Source of the DNA: Halarchaeum rubridurum
GTDB taxonomy: Archaea; Halobacteriota; Halobacteria; Halobacteriales; Halobacteriaceae
Length of the DNA: 64,000 nt
NCBI RefSeq assembly: GCF_014647115.1
Contig: NZ_BMOO01000006.1
Span: forward strand, 1 to 64,000
Direction: 5' to 3'
The notes below the pieces were generated by a model. The model saw only the letters and a program-made list of their open reading frames with translations, made no database searches and was not told the origin of the DNA. Positions 17,424-25,330 of this stretch are shown piece by piece (positions within the stretch are counted from its first letter, which is position 1; each line of letters opens with the position of its first letter). The position numbers and the translations under genes were made by a program.

Positions 17424-17699
17424 CTACAGGTCGACGTACTGGTTTTCCCACTCGCGGCGGGCCTCAAGCTCGCGGCGGCCGCGTCGCGTGAGCGCGTAGG
17501 AGTTCGTTCGGTCGTCGATCTTCCCCTTGTCGACGAGTCCCTTCTCGACGAGGGTGTCGAGGTTCGGATAGAGGCGGCCGTGGTGGACTTCCGTCTCGTA
17601 GTACGTTTCGAGTTCGTCCTTGATGGCGAGGCCGTGCTGCTCGTCCAGCCCCGCGATAACGTAGAGGAGGTCACGCTGAAAGCCAGTGAGATCGTTCAT
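17424..17699 (-). CDS. PadR-family transcriptional regulator
   Basis: 91 residues, a single winged helix-turn-helix of the PadR type: MNDLTGFQRDLLYVIAGLDE, then GLAIKDELE and the wing HHGRLYPNLDTLVEKGLV, ending in the basic YALTRRGRRELEAR helix. Short PadR proteins of this form are frequent in haloarchaea and act as dimeric repressors of neighbouring genes. The small membrane protein gene at 17114-17284 follows on the same strand. No effector domain is visible. Confidence 0.85.
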   Translation of the reverse strand: MNDLTGFQRDLLYVIAGLDEQHGLAIKDELETYYETEVHHGRLYPNLDTLVEKGLVDKGKIDDRTNSYALTRRGRRELEARREWENQYVDL

Positions 17700-17840
17700 T
17701 ATCTTCTTTTAGACCTGTCGGCTTATTAGCGCATCGGATACGACCAACGCCGATGGTTTACCCATGATACACGCGGGTTGCCACCGATTCCTATTGGATA
17801 TGCAACTATTCGAATTGCGTTACGCGAGGAATTTGGGTCG

Positions 17841-18776
17841 CTATGCGGTTTCAGAATCAACGACGTCGATGAGTTGCTCGGCCGTCCGGCTAATGCGGCT
17901 GAGCCGCTCCCGGATTGCCTCCGGGTCGTCACCGGCCCAGGCGGCGAGGTAGAACGATGAATTACTCGTGTCGAGGCCATAGTGTCGGCCGACGATGTAC
18001 GCGACGGCCTCGGCTTCGAGTTCCTGTTCGGATCGCGCTAGTGGGTCGCTGATGGCGCCATGCAGGAGGGCGTGCGCGAGTTCGTGGACGAGCGTCACCG
18101 CGAGGTCAGCCTCGTTCGCACGATTCCGAACCGCAACGAGTGGTGGTTCATCCGACTGACGTGGCTTGCAGATGCCTTCGGCCTGTCCATGGATCCACTC
18201 GTCGGCGTCGACGATGCGCACCTCGACGTCGAGTTCCGAAGCTGCGTCTTCGAGGACGGTGACGAGGGTGCCAGCGTCGCCGGTCGCCGTCGTCTCGAGT
18301 TCGGGGAGTGGCTCGCCCTCGGTCTGTGAGACATCGAAGACCGATGCCGGTCGAAAGCCGACGAGTCCCTCTGACCACTCTTCGGGTGGCGTCTCGTCGT
18401 ACGCACAGTCGCTTTGTTCGTGGTAGCTCGGCGAGTTCCCGCACTCTGGGCACTGCTTCGCGATGATGGGTGCCCAGATCCAGATGGCGCTCTCACCCTC
18501 CTGGACGTATCGGTCGAACTCCTCCTGCCACGCTCGGTAGCCCGCGACTCTCGTCGCCTCCGGACACTGGAGGTGGATCAGGAGGGTGTTCCGGTAGGAG
18601 TAATCGTGGAACCGACTCTGCACCTCGAGCCACTCTTGGAACGCCTCGCTTCCGCGTGCCTCTTCGACGTGCGTGATGAGGTCCTCAACCCACGCCTCGA
18701 TCGTTTCGGTCATCGATTCGCTTCGCGAGCTCGAGTCCTCGAACGCGACTGCTGACTCTGTGTGTGCGTCACTCAT
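17841..18776 (-). CDS. ArdC-like antirestriction metallopeptidase
   Basis: 311 residues. The N-terminal ssDNA-binding-like region carries the ArdC signature SYRNTLLIHLQCPEATRVAGYRAW (about 56-79), and a Cys4-type insert CPECGNSPS...SDC follows. The C-terminal M78-like peptidase has HELAHALLHG (about 229-238) with a downstream acidic segment SEQELEAEAVAYIV. ArdC proteins travel on conjugative plasmids and protect incoming DNA from restriction. The gene is preceded by gacaaac hairpin copy 2. It fits the plasmid transfer character of the region. Confidence 0.85.
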   Translation of the reverse strand: MSDAHTESAVAFEDSSSRSESMTETIEAWVEDLITHVEEARGSEAFQEWLEVQSRFHDYSYRNTLLIHLQCPEATRVAGYRAWQEEFDRYVQEGESAIWIWAPIIAKQCPECGNSPSYHEQSDCAYDETPPEEWSEGLVGFRPASVFDVSQTEGEPLPELETTATGDAGTLVTVLEDAASELDVEVRIVDADEWIHGQAEGICKPRQSDEPPLVAVRNRANEADLAVTLVHELAHALLHGAISDPLARSEQELEAEAVAYIVGRHYGLDTSNSSFYLAAWAGDDPEAIRERLSRISRTAEQLIDVVDSETA

Positions 18777-18802
18777 GGATTTGGTCGCGACGACGCGCCT
18801 CG

Positions 18803-18836
18803 TGGGCGCGCCCGCACCCCTCCCGGGCCAACAAAC
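18803..18836 (-). promoter_or_regulatory. gacaaac hairpin element, copy 2
   Basis: Plus-strand gggcgcgcccgcacccctcc then cgggccaacaaac, 27 bp upstream of the ArdC-like start at 18776. The terminal box is caacaaac, one base off the consensus. Confidence 0.6.
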
Positions 18837-18990
18837 TCTGGCGCTGTGTCCCGATCGACGTCACTGCTTTTTCGAGTCGGCAGCAAGGACTCATCGCTCG
18901 ATGCTGTCGCTGAGGAATTTGCCGGCGCCGTTCTCTTGGCCGCCGACACAGAACCAGAATCTACACGGCGTTCTCTCCCGAGCGTACGGT

Positions 18991-19266
18991 ATGGCTAAGA
19001 CCGTCGACGACCTCCGAAACGAGATCCGGGTCGCCACGGGCCGCTTCGAGCGAGAGATTTCGGCGACGTTCACGAAAGAGGACCTCGCCGCCATCTGCGA
19101 TGCCGTCGGCTACGAGATCGACGCCAACTCGCTGCCGCCGACAGCACAGATGCGCGCCGGTATCCTCGCGAGGATCGATGAACGCGACGACGATGCGACG
19201 AATGAGATCGGTCGGGCATTCCGGAAGGGCGAACTCGAAGCGATTGCCGACGCGCTCAGCGAGTAG
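18991..19266 (+). CDS. conserved small protein, unknown
   Basis: 91 residues from the ATG at 18991 (MAKTVDDLRNEIRVATG). The longer upstream frame covers the divergent promoter of the ArdC-like gene and is not used. It contains an internal repeat: FTKEDLAAICDAVG near residue 28 and FRKGELEAIADALS at the C-terminus, two similar helix pairs. This looks like a small helical, possibly DNA-binding or adaptor protein. It is divergent from the ArdC-like gene. Not assigned to a family. Confidence 0.6.
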   Translation: MAKTVDDLRNEIRVATGRFEREISATFTKEDLAAICDAVGYEIDANSLPPTAQMRAGILARIDERDDDATNEIGRAFRKGELEAIADALSE

Positions 19267-19308
19267 CTTTTCTCCCTCTCACTAACTGTCCATGTCGGGT
19301 AGTCGCAG

Positions 19309-19611
19309 CTAGTCGTCGAAGAGGCAGCGTGTTGCGGCGCGCTCACCAGTGAGTGTCTGCTGGTCGTCGTCGGTGTCGGGGAAGAGTACGGCCTGTTCGT
19401 CATCCTCATTTGAGTCTTGTACTTCGGGGCGGTCGTCGACGCCGAACTCGCTGGCCTCGGGTCGATCGCGTCGTGATTCGCGGTCGCGATGGTCGACGTC
19501 GGCGCCGAAATCCTCGAGAGACGTTTCGACGCTCGACTCCTGGACTTCGAGCCCGCCATTGTCACTGAATGCTGCTTGATGGTGGACTTCCGGATCTGGT
19601 GTGTCGCTCAT
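19309..19611 (-). CDS. acidic protein, unknown
   Basis: 100 residues from the ATG at 19611 (MSDTPDPEVHHQAAFSDNGG). The composition is dominated by Asp, Glu, Arg and Ser with few hydrophobic residues, so much of it is probably disordered; the C-terminus TLTGERAATRCLFDD is the only ordered-looking part. It is the distal member of a run of minus-strand small genes (20624 to 19309). No family recognised. Confidence 0.5.
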   Translation of the reverse strand: MSDTPDPEVHHQAAFSDNGGLEVQESSVETSLEDFGADVDHRDRESRRDRPEASEFGVDDRPEVQDSNEDDEQAVLFPDTDDDQQTLTGERAATRCLFDD

Positions 19612-19683
19612 CATTGAATGCCTCCACCCTCTTGGGTGGCTCGATAAACGTCTCGTCGGGCCACACACTGAGGCGCCGACTAT

Positions 19684-19896
19684 CTAGCTCTCGTCTCGGA
19701 CTTTCGCGGCTTGCTGCGCGAGCAAGTGGAGGATGGGCTCACGATTCTGATGCGCGTTCTCGTACGCGACACACTCCCGGACAGTCTCGACGTCAGGAAT
19801 CGTCACGATACAGGCGCGGAGGACGTCGAAGCTTGCCGGCGTAAGTCGTTGTTCGGGCGTGAGTGTGCTCGCATTCTCGCTCTCTTGGTTGGGCAT
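19684..19896 (-). CDS. small haloarchaeal plasmid protein
   Basis: 70 residues from the ATG at 19896 (MPNQESENASTLTPEQRL). Helical pattern SFDVLRACIVTIPDVETV and ENREPILHLLAQQAAKV-like tail (residues NREPILHLLAQQA). The gacaaac hairpin lies 5 bp upstream of this start, closer than at its other copies, and the start at 19929 would fall inside it. Product function unknown. Confidence 0.55.
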   Translation of the reverse strand: MPNQESENASTLTPEQRLTPASFDVLRACIVTIPDVETVRECVAYENAHQNREPILHLLAQQAAKVRDES

Positions 19897-19900
19897 GATG

Positions 19901-19931
19901 GACGCCTCGCCCGCTCCCGGCGTCGACAAAC
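19901..19931 (-). promoter_or_regulatory. gacaaac hairpin element, copy 3
   Basis: Plus-strand gacgcctcgcccgctcccgg then cgtcgacaaac, just upstream of the gene starting at 19896. Confidence 0.6.
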
Positions 19932-19958
19932 CGATATCGAGAGCTTTCGGTGTTGTTT

Positions 19959-20222
19959 CTACTCAAGTTCAGCCTCGGGTTGAATTTGGCGTGCGTCGTC
20001 GGCGAGCCGATGCAGATACTCGCGAAGCACGTCCATGTCCTCTCGCGCGTCGGCGAGTGTCTCGGCTTTCACTTTGCCCGTGATCTTGTCTTCGTCGCGT
20101 GTTCCGGAGCCGCGTTTGAGTTGGACGGTGATCGAGACGCCGATGTCGGTACGTTCGACGTGCTGGGTTTCAGTCGGCTGTTCGGCGCGTGCGTCGCTCG
20201 AAGAGTCAGTCGTATCGGACAT
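19959..20222 (-). CDS. conserved haloarchaeal protein (DUF7389-like)
   Basis: 87 residues. A disordered N-terminus (MSDTTDSSSDARAEQPTE) leads to DIGVSITVQLKRGSGTRDED and a helix ADAREDMDVLREYLHRLADD, giving a small alpha-beta protein. This pattern matches a short haloarchaeal family that I recall as DUF7389, with only moderate certainty. It is 18 bp downstream of the DUF6166-like gene on the same strand, so the two are probably cotranscribed. Confidence 0.6.
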   Translation of the reverse strand: MSDTTDSSSDARAEQPTETQHVERTDIGVSITVQLKRGSGTRDEDKITGKVKAETLADAREDMDVLREYLHRLADDARQIQPEAELE

Positions 20223-20240
20223 CGTTGGTGTGAGAGATGG

Positions 20241-20624
20241 CTAGGCAGTCGGTGCGACGTCGTCGTGGAGGACGTGTTCGATATCGGCGTCGGTGAGCGT
20301 CCAGGTGCCGTCGGCGCCGTACTCGAGTTGGCTGATGACCTCATCTTTGAACGTCTGATAGTGTTCGCGGGCGAGCGCCGCGTTGTCGGTGTAGTCGAGG
20401 AGGACGGCGAGTGCGAGCTGTGCCGGGCCACTCCCGCGATAGCCGACGGCGAACCCGCTCGGACTATGCCGGGCAATCTGGAGGCTGCGCTCCGGCGTGA
20501 GGCGCTCCCCACCGGGATGCGTCGTCACGACCATCTCTCCCTGCTCCCGGGAGCCAATGTAGCGAATCTCGTTCTGGTGGTGTGTCGTCTGTGCCGTCGC
20601 GTGATCGTCGAAAGTTCCACTCAT
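20241..20624 (-). CDS. DUF6166-like protein
   Basis: 127 residues from the ATG at 20624 (MSGTFDDHATA). The segment GFAVGYRGSGPAQLALAVLL then DYTDNAALAREHYQTFKDEV is characteristic of DUF6166 proteins of archaeal and bacterial plasmids, whose function is not known. It appears to lead a short minus-strand operon with the 87-residue gene. Its promoter region contains a hairpin element (20651-20681) and a dyad (20708-20749); the dyad arm places a ttaaa where a TATA box would give transcription starting at the hairpin. Confidence 0.7.
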   Translation of the reverse strand: MSGTFDDHATAQTTHHQNEIRYIGSREQGEMVVTTHPGGERLTPERSLQIARHSPSGFAVGYRGSGPAQLALAVLLDYTDNAALAREHYQTFKDEVISQLEYGADGTWTLTDADIEHVLHDDVAPTA

Positions 20625-20650
20625 CGTTCGGTTCGAGAGCACCACTCAGG

Positions 20651-20681
20651 CACTCCCGCACCCCTCTCGGGGGCGACAAAC
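20651..20681 (-). promoter_or_regulatory. gacaaac hairpin element, copy 4
   Basis: Plus-strand cactcccgcacccctctcgg then gggcgacaaac. The ccccnnnngggg stem is clearest here. 27 bp upstream of the start at 20624. Confidence 0.7.
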
Positions 20682-20707
20682 ACGACGGCGGTCTCGGCCC
20701 ACCCAGT

Positions 20708-20749
20708 TTAACCAACACAGTCTCGGCCCTACTGCTACTTGTTGGTTAA
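20708..20749. repeat. 42-bp dyad, copy 4
   Basis: Perfect arms ttaaccaaca (20708-20717) and tgttggttaa (20740-20749), 22-bp spacer, 84 bp upstream of the DUF6166-like start. Confidence 0.88.
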
Positions 20750-20814
20750 CACGCCACTAGACGAATTCCTAATACTGCCTCTGAGAGCTTGAAACGGTAT
20801 CAAAGTGGATATTT

Positions 20815-20838
20815 ACACTTTGCACACGGGGTGTCTAC
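20815..20838 (+). repeat. isolated ORB-like repeat
   Basis: Contains ttgcacacggggtgtctac, matching the origin 1 core but about 5.5 kb from the array. It overlaps the stop codon of the zinc-ribbon gene at 20835. Confidence 0.55.
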
Positions 20839-21014
20839 ACGTCGCTCGTCTTGGAAAGTTCTTTTTCGAAGTAGCAGTCGGCACACCGTTGATCACCCTG
20901 TGCAGCGTAGACTGGGTCCGCCGGCACCGTCTGACAACTCGTACAGTAGCCGAAGGCAGTTTTCGGGATTGGCTTCTGCCACGGCGGCCGTCGACGAGTC
21001 GTGTGGCCCGCCAT
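20835..21014 (-). CDS. small zinc-ribbon protein
   Basis: 59 residues from the ATG at 21014 (MAGHTTRRRPPWQKP). Two CxxC knuckles, CTSC and CADC, 18 residues apart, form a probable single zinc ribbon. The start lies 3 bp after the stop of the upstream gene (21017-21511), so they are cotranscribed. Probable nucleic-acid or protein-binding module; no specific role is inferred. Confidence 0.6.
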   Translation of the reverse strand: MAGHTTRRRPPWQKPIPKTAFGYCTSCQTVPADPVYAAQGDQRCADCYFEKELSKTSDV

Positions 21015-21016
21015 CG

Positions 21017-21511
21017 TTAGTAGTGGACGTCGGCGGGGACGATCCAACATGACTCGGCGCCGTCGAGAATCCTGTGGAGCCGCTCCCGGTCGCGAATCCC
21101 CTGTTCGTACTCGTCGTAGAGGACAACCGATGGCCCACGATAGGCGCCAAGGTTGTGGCAGGCATGCCGGACGAGGTCCTCGTCACGCATGATTGCCTCG
21201 TCGTCGAGTTCGTCCAAGCCCTCGCGAACAGCAGCGAGGTTCTGTTCGAACGCCTCAATGGTCGCCTCCCAGCCGGCCTCCAAGAGGTCTTCACCGGCGT
21301 CCGATTCGACCGGCGCCGCGGCCGGCTGCTCACCCCATCGCCCCTCGCCCGCCCCGGTGACGTCCGTCTCGTCAAACGTCACGTAGTAGTCGAACACGGC
21401 GTCGGCGTCTGGGGTGACGCCAACCAGTCGGTCGAACGCAGATGAGCCTGCCGCCAGTGCTTCGTCGCGTATCGATGCCTCCACTAATGCGTAGATGAGC
21501 ATGTGCATCAT
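21017..21511 (-). CDS. conserved haloarchaeal plasmid protein
   Basis: 164 residues from the ATG at 21511 (MMHMLIYALVEASIRDEAL); nearby ATGs at 21508 and 21502 are also possible, and the upstream frame is rejected because it covers the hairpin element. The sequence is mixed alpha-beta with an acidic centre (EDLLEAGWEATIEAFEQNL) and a C-terminal SCWIVPADVHY. The phrase VVLYDEYEQGIRDRERLHRI suggests a compact domain. Not recognised beyond haloarchaeal plasmids. Confidence 0.55.
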   Translation of the reverse strand: MMHMLIYALVEASIRDEALAAGSSAFDRLVGVTPDADAVFDYYVTFDETDVTGAGEGRWGEQPAAAPVESDAGEDLLEAGWEATIEAFEQNLAAVREGLDELDDEAIMRDEDLVRHACHNLGAYRGPSVVLYDEYEQGIRDRERLHRILDGAESCWIVPADVHY

Positions 21512-21533
21512 CGAGTCCGACGCACACCGTTTA

Positions 21534-21564
21534 GGCGCGCGTCGCCACTCTCCGCGCGACAAAC
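21534..21564 (-). promoter_or_regulatory. gacaaac hairpin element, copy 5 (degenerate)
   Basis: Plus-strand gcgcgcgtcgccactctccg then cgcgacaaac, 23 bp upstream of the start at 21511. The stem is weaker than in other copies. Confidence 0.5.
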
Positions 21565-21695
21565 TCCTCAGAGACTACCGCAGGAGACAGGATTTTCCTG
21601 TGATGGGGCGATTTATACTCGACATCTGGTGTGTCTCGCCGTCGTCGTCGTACTCCTGCTGGTGCGACGTTGAGCGTTAGATAGAGAGGTCTAAC

Positions 21696-21917
21696 TTAAC
21701 GGCCGTAGAGTAAGTACGAGAATAGAGAAAATGCCAGTATTGCACTGATAAAGAAGATGACTAATCCGAGAAATCCAGACCACATCGTCCCCACAACAGC
21801 GCCGAAAACAAATCCGACAATAGCCGAGCCGAGTAGAAGGATAGCTCCCATCTGCCACTCTGCAAGAAATGCCACAACCTTTTCTCTCATACCATCACTT
21901 ACCTTTTCCTCTCCCAT
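21696..21917 (-). CDS. small two-helix membrane protein
   Basis: 73 residues. A charged head MGEEKVSDGMREKVVAFLAE is followed by two long hydrophobic segments (about 26-44 and 48-68) separated by WSG. No motif indicates function. The surrounding DNA is AT-richer than the neighbouring genes, suggesting a different origin. Confidence 0.5.
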   Translation of the reverse strand: MGEEKVSDGMREKVVAFLAEWQMGAILLLGSAIVGFVFGAVVGTMWSGFLGLVIFFISAILAFSLFSYLLYGR

Positions 21918-22336
21918 ACTGGTACCTTTATTATATATTCGAATAGTCTTTTCGACAGTAGATATACAGTCTGGTTCGGCCTCGTCGCGCTGGAATTATC
22001 TACACCCCCGATTCGGTTAATACAGGCGACTAATCTCTCGGTTTGTCAGGCGGCTGCTGGAATGTTCGGAGCGATAGCGCTCGCAATGAATAAATCTGCG
22101 ATAAAAAGAAGAAATGCAAATCCGCCGCTGAACTCGTGGGTATCAGTAGTGAGTGATGCATAAACGTACGCAGACAGACATATCACTATAATTCAAGAAA
22201 TTGGATGTAAGTCAATAAGTCCACTGGAACCGCATGTTCAGTAGACCTGCGTCCCGATACAATCGCAGACCCACCTAATGGTTGTTTCATCTAATATATC
22301 GCAGCAGGAAAGATAACGGTCTATCTGCGCTCCGGG
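21918..22336. other. intergenic, no feature recognised
   Basis: About 420 bp of AT-richer DNA between a small membrane protein and the zinc-ribbon gene. No ORF, repeat copy or strong hairpin was seen. Confidence 0.5.
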
Positions 22337-23200
22337 TTACGATGGGTTCGGGCCATGGCGTGGTGCCCCACAGACTCGACAGTCCCAGATTGGCTGCCCA
22401 GCCCACTGTTCAACTGGACCGGTTTCGGCGCCGCGGAAACGATGAGTGGTTTCGCGCTCGCAGCGTCGACACATGAGTGTCTCCCGCGTCGGCGTCGCGG
22501 ACGACTGCCGCTCTGCATCATCGCGACGCGACGGCTGTTGGAGTGCGAGCGCGGGAACGAGCCAGAGAGCATCCTCTGCTTGCTCACGCACTGTGCTGAG
22601 TCGCTGCCGCGAGTTGATCGCGTTCCCGGCACGGTCGTAGAGGTAGGTCGCGTGTCCACCCGAACCTTCGCCGTCCTCCCACTGTGTTCGCCTACATACC
22701 TGCTGAAGAAGGTGTTCGCCGACGTCGCTCTCGACTTGGACGACGTCGGGAAGGCTGCCCCATCGTTTGGTGAGCGTTCGCGACGGCGAGCCATCACCAT
22801 CCGCGACGAGCTCGCACTCGTGGATCGCGGTGTCGCCCTTCGTAACGAGGAGTGAGTGTGCGGCGGTCCCCTTCGCGAGCGCCGCGTACTCCGTTCGTGC
22901 TGGGACGAGCGTGAAGACGAGGTGGAGGAACTCCAACTCTGTCTCCTCCCCCTCTTGAATCGGTGTCTTCGACGCCGCGTGTTCGCGGCGACACGACGCA
23001 CACCGCTCACTCGTCGGTGGTACGGACTGACCACACTCGAGACACGTCGACGATGCCTGTACAGACTCAGGATAGTCAGTACTCGCCAACTGGTCGCGTG
23101 GCTCCTCGTCTTGTTCGAGGACGTGGTCCGGCTCTCGGGTCGTTTCGCCGTGGGGCTGAAACGCCTCGTCGTCGCGACGACGGTCCGGGTGTTGCGTCAC
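22337..23200 (-). CDS. zinc-ribbon protein, unknown
   Basis: 287 residues from a GTG at 23200 with gggag just upstream. The longer ATG frame (to 23422) runs into the TFB gene and is rejected. The first ribbon is CLECGQSVPPTSERCASC (about 48-65). A central domain of about 150 residues contains WGSLPDVVQVESDVGEHLLQ. A C-terminal pair CRRC...CRVCG forms the second ribbon. This resembles haloarchaeal proteins sometimes labelled biosurfactant-type, a name without mechanistic meaning. It lies 67 bp downstream of the TFB gene, so possibly cotranscribed. Confidence 0.6.
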   Translation of the reverse strand: MTQHPDRRRDDEAFQPHGETTREPDHVLEQDEEPRDQLASTDYPESVQASSTCLECGQSVPPTSERCASCRREHAASKTPIQEGEETELEFLHLVFTLVPARTEYAALAKGTAAHSLLVTKGDTAIHECELVADGDGSPSRTLTKRWGSLPDVVQVESDVGEHLLQQVCRRTQWEDGEGSGGHATYLYDRAGNAINSRQRLSTVREQAEDALWLVPALALQQPSRRDDAERQSSATPTRETLMCRRCERETTHRFRGAETGPVEQWAGQPIWDCRVCGAPRHGPNPS

Positions 23201-23267
23201 ACTCCCTTTGCCCTCGTCTTCCAGTATAAACCTGAGCGGGGCTCCGCTCAATTTCCGCGCCACCAAG

Positions 23268-24188
23268 CTACTCGAGTTCGTTACGGAGTGTATCGCGATG
23301 CCCGCGAACTGTGTTGGCCGCGACACCGGCGATGTCGGCGACCGCGGCCTGCGTGAGTCGATAGTCAGCCCGCTGTGCAGCCTGATAGAGGCAGGCTGCC
23401 GCGAATCCCGGTGGTGACGCACCGTGGACGATCTGTGTCTCTTCAGCCCGCTCTGCGAGTGTCCGTGCGCGCCGCCGTACCGCGTCCGGAACGTCGAGAT
23501 TGGAGGCGAAACGTGGGAGGTACGCGTGTGGCTGCATCGGCTGGGCTGGCAGTCCGAGTTCCTCGTTCAGGGTCGCGTAGGCGTTCGTCACGCGATTCTC
23601 GCCGACACGTGCGGCCGCGACGACGTCCGCGAGTTGGAGTGAGCGGCCGTTGCACCGGCAGGCGGCATAGACGCTCGCCGCTGCTACCGCCTCGATGGAT
23701 CGTCCATGGAGGAGTCCCTCGGAGTGGGCGCTGCGGAAGAGCTGGCACGCCTGCTCCTGGAGCGTGTCGTCGATGTCGAGCACGCTCGCGACTCGCTGTA
23801 CCTCTCCAAGTCCGTGGCTCAGGTTTCGCTCCTGTTTGGAACGGAACCGCCCCCGTTTCTGCTCGCGGCATAGTCGGCCGAGCTGCCGGCGCTTCTTCGC
23901 CGAGAGCGTGTTCCCCCTCCCGTCGCGTTTCCGCCCGATCGTCGTCGAGAGTCCTCGGTCGTGGCGCGATGTCGTCAATGGAGCACCTGTTCGTTCAGTC
24001 TCCTCCTCGTACACCGGCTCGCCGCCATGGTCAATTGCGTGCTCTGCCAAGACGAGTCCGCACGCCTCGCAGACCGTCTCCACCGTGTTCGTCTCCACTC
24101 GCCCATCGCACTCCGGGCAGCCATTCGTCTGGTCGTCAGCCTGGACGTCCTCGTCGAACCCGTTCGCGTAGATCTCTCTCGAAGCCAT
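23268..24188 (-). CDS. tfb: transcription initiation factor TFB
   Basis: 306 residues from the ATG at 24188 (MASREIYANGF). The N-terminal zinc ribbon CPECDGRVETNTVETVCEAC is followed by a B-finger-type linker (DRGLSTTIGRKRDGRGN) and two cyclin repeats (start VASVLDIDDTLQ, and FASNLDVPDAVRRR). It is therefore a complete TFIIB homologue that recruits RNA polymerase to TATA/BRE promoters. Haloarchaea have several TFBs, and plasmid-borne ones can bias transcription. gacaaac hairpin copy 6 lies 40 bp upstream. Confidence 0.93.
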   Translation of the reverse strand: MASREIYANGFDEDVQADDQTNGCPECDGRVETNTVETVCEACGLVLAEHAIDHGGEPVYEEETERTGAPLTTSRHDRGLSTTIGRKRDGRGNTLSAKKRRQLGRLCREQKRGRFRSKQERNLSHGLGEVQRVASVLDIDDTLQEQACQLFRSAHSEGLLHGRSIEAVAAASVYAACRCNGRSLQLADVVAAARVGENRVTNAYATLNEELGLPAQPMQPHAYLPRFASNLDVPDAVRRRARTLAERAEETQIVHGASPPGFAAACLYQAAQRADYRLTQAAVADIAGVAANTVRGHRDTLRNELE

Positions 24189-24227
24189 CTCGATCACGAG
24201 GCATCCGCGGAATGAGTCGGTCCGCCG

Positions 24228-24258
24228 AACCCCTCACCCCTCTCTGGGGGTGACAAAC
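24228..24258 (-). promoter_or_regulatory. gacaaac hairpin element, copy 6
   Basis: Plus-strand aacccctcacccctctctgg then gggtgacaaac, 40 bp upstream of the TFB start at 24188. Confidence 0.65.
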
Positions 24259-24273
24259 AGACTGTGGAGTCAG

Positions 24274-24720
24274 CTAGTCAGTCCAGAAGCCACGCTGGCG
24301 GTCCTCAACTTCGCTCAAGACTGCTGCAAGAACGTCCCGCCAGTCAGCGGGATGGCTGGTATCCTCCCCCGGCGTCGGCGCGTCCGGCCCTGGGTGAATG
24401 TGATCTAGCGCGTTGTGCGTCGAGGGATGCCGATCCCATCGATGGTCGAACTCGCTCTCGGCATGGCTTTCGTGGTAGTGGATGGAGAACGTTCCATTCT
24501 CAAACCAGACGATGTCGAGACGTGCCTCGTCAACCTGTACTGGATAGAGCGCGGAATCGAAGACACAGACGAGCCGCTCTGGTGCGGTCGGCGGCGATTC
24601 CTCAATTCGAGCGAAGCGAGCGTCGTTTCCGAGACGGTCGGCGATGATCGAGAGCCGTTCGAAATCGACTGGTGCACCATCATCGACGTTGAGCTCGGGC
24701 GTCTCGCCACCGTCGCTCAT
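24274..24720 (-). CDS. TumE-like (DUF6516-type) protein
   Basis: 148 residues. The segment RLVCVFDSALYPVQVDEARL then DIVWFENGTFSIHYHES and FDHRWDRHPSTHNALDHIHP resembles haloarchaeal proteins annotated as toxin TumE-type. Its start overlaps the stop of the upstream HTH gene by 4 bp (24717-24720), as expected of a coupled pair. Toxicity is inference from family resemblance and arrangement; no catalytic residues can be assigned. Confidence 0.65.
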   Translation of the reverse strand: MSDGGETPELNVDDGAPVDFERLSIIADRLGNDARFARIEESPPTAPERLVCVFDSALYPVQVDEARLDIVWFENGTFSIHYHESHAESEFDHRWDRHPSTHNALDHIHPGPDAPTPGEDTSHPADWRDVLAAVLSEVEDRQRGFWTD

Positions 24721-25292
24721 GCCGGCGACTGCTGGCCAGCAGCACCGTCGTCCACACCAGTGAGCGCGCGTTCGAGGAGTGCGATCCGCCGTCGCGTCGT
24801 CATCCAGAGAGAGACGTCCTCCCAGACGTCCTCTACTCGCTGGTCGTGTTCCCGTGCGTACGCCGTGATCGAGACGTCCTCGGGTGCGTCGACGTCGAAC
24901 TCGGTCGCGTACGATTCATCGCGGTCCGTCGCAGCCTGGAGGAACTCGAGCAGTTCGTCCTGCGAGTACTGCTCTTGGAGGTGCTGTATGCGTCGCCACT
25001 GGAGATATGCCTCGTTGCGCTCGTACGTCGCCGGCGACTCCGTCACCCGCGTGACGACGCCCATGCGCTCGAACCACTCCAAGTACTCACGTGCGGCATC
25101 CACACCATGCTCGGCACGCTCCGCGACCTCCTCGACAGTCGTTGGGCTATCGAGAGTCAGGATCGCATCAAAGAAGTCGTCGCGCGTCCGTCCTCCGCGG
25201 ACGACGTCCTCGGGTGGTGTGAGCGCATCGAAATCCGGAGCGTTCCGCTGCTCCGCCGCGTCGGCTTGCAACTCCTCACGCGGTTTCTTCAT
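24717..25292 (-). CDS. HTH regulator/antitoxin-type protein (DUF7342-like)
   Basis: 191 residues from the ATG at 25292 (MKKPREELQADAAEQ); the longer upstream frame covers the operator region. A winged helix is visible around SPTTVEEVAERAEHGVDAAR and EYLEWFERMGVV, with a helical C-terminal half (EDVSITAYAREHDQRVEDVW). The family is the usual partner of TumE-like proteins in haloarchaea. A TATA-like element about 30 bp upstream makes the transcript nearly leaderless, and a perfect 20-bp palindrome (25331-25350) adjoins it, so autoregulation is likely. Confidence 0.7.
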   Translation of the reverse strand: MKKPREELQADAAEQRNAPDFDALTPPEDVVRGGRTRDDFFDAILTLDSPTTVEEVAERAEHGVDAAREYLEWFERMGVVTRVTESPATYERNEAYLQWRRIQHLQEQYSQDELLEFLQAATDRDESYATEFDVDAPEDVSITAYAREHDQRVEDVWEDVSLWMTTRRRIALLERALTGVDDGAAGQQSPA

Positions 25293-25330
25293 ACTACTCC
25301 CAACGCAATCAGACGGGATAAATATTCCTC

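Noticed and set aside
22321-23034. Second minus-strand frame over the zinc-ribbon gene
   Set aside because: Arg/Ser-rich shadow; the other frame has two CxxC ribbons.
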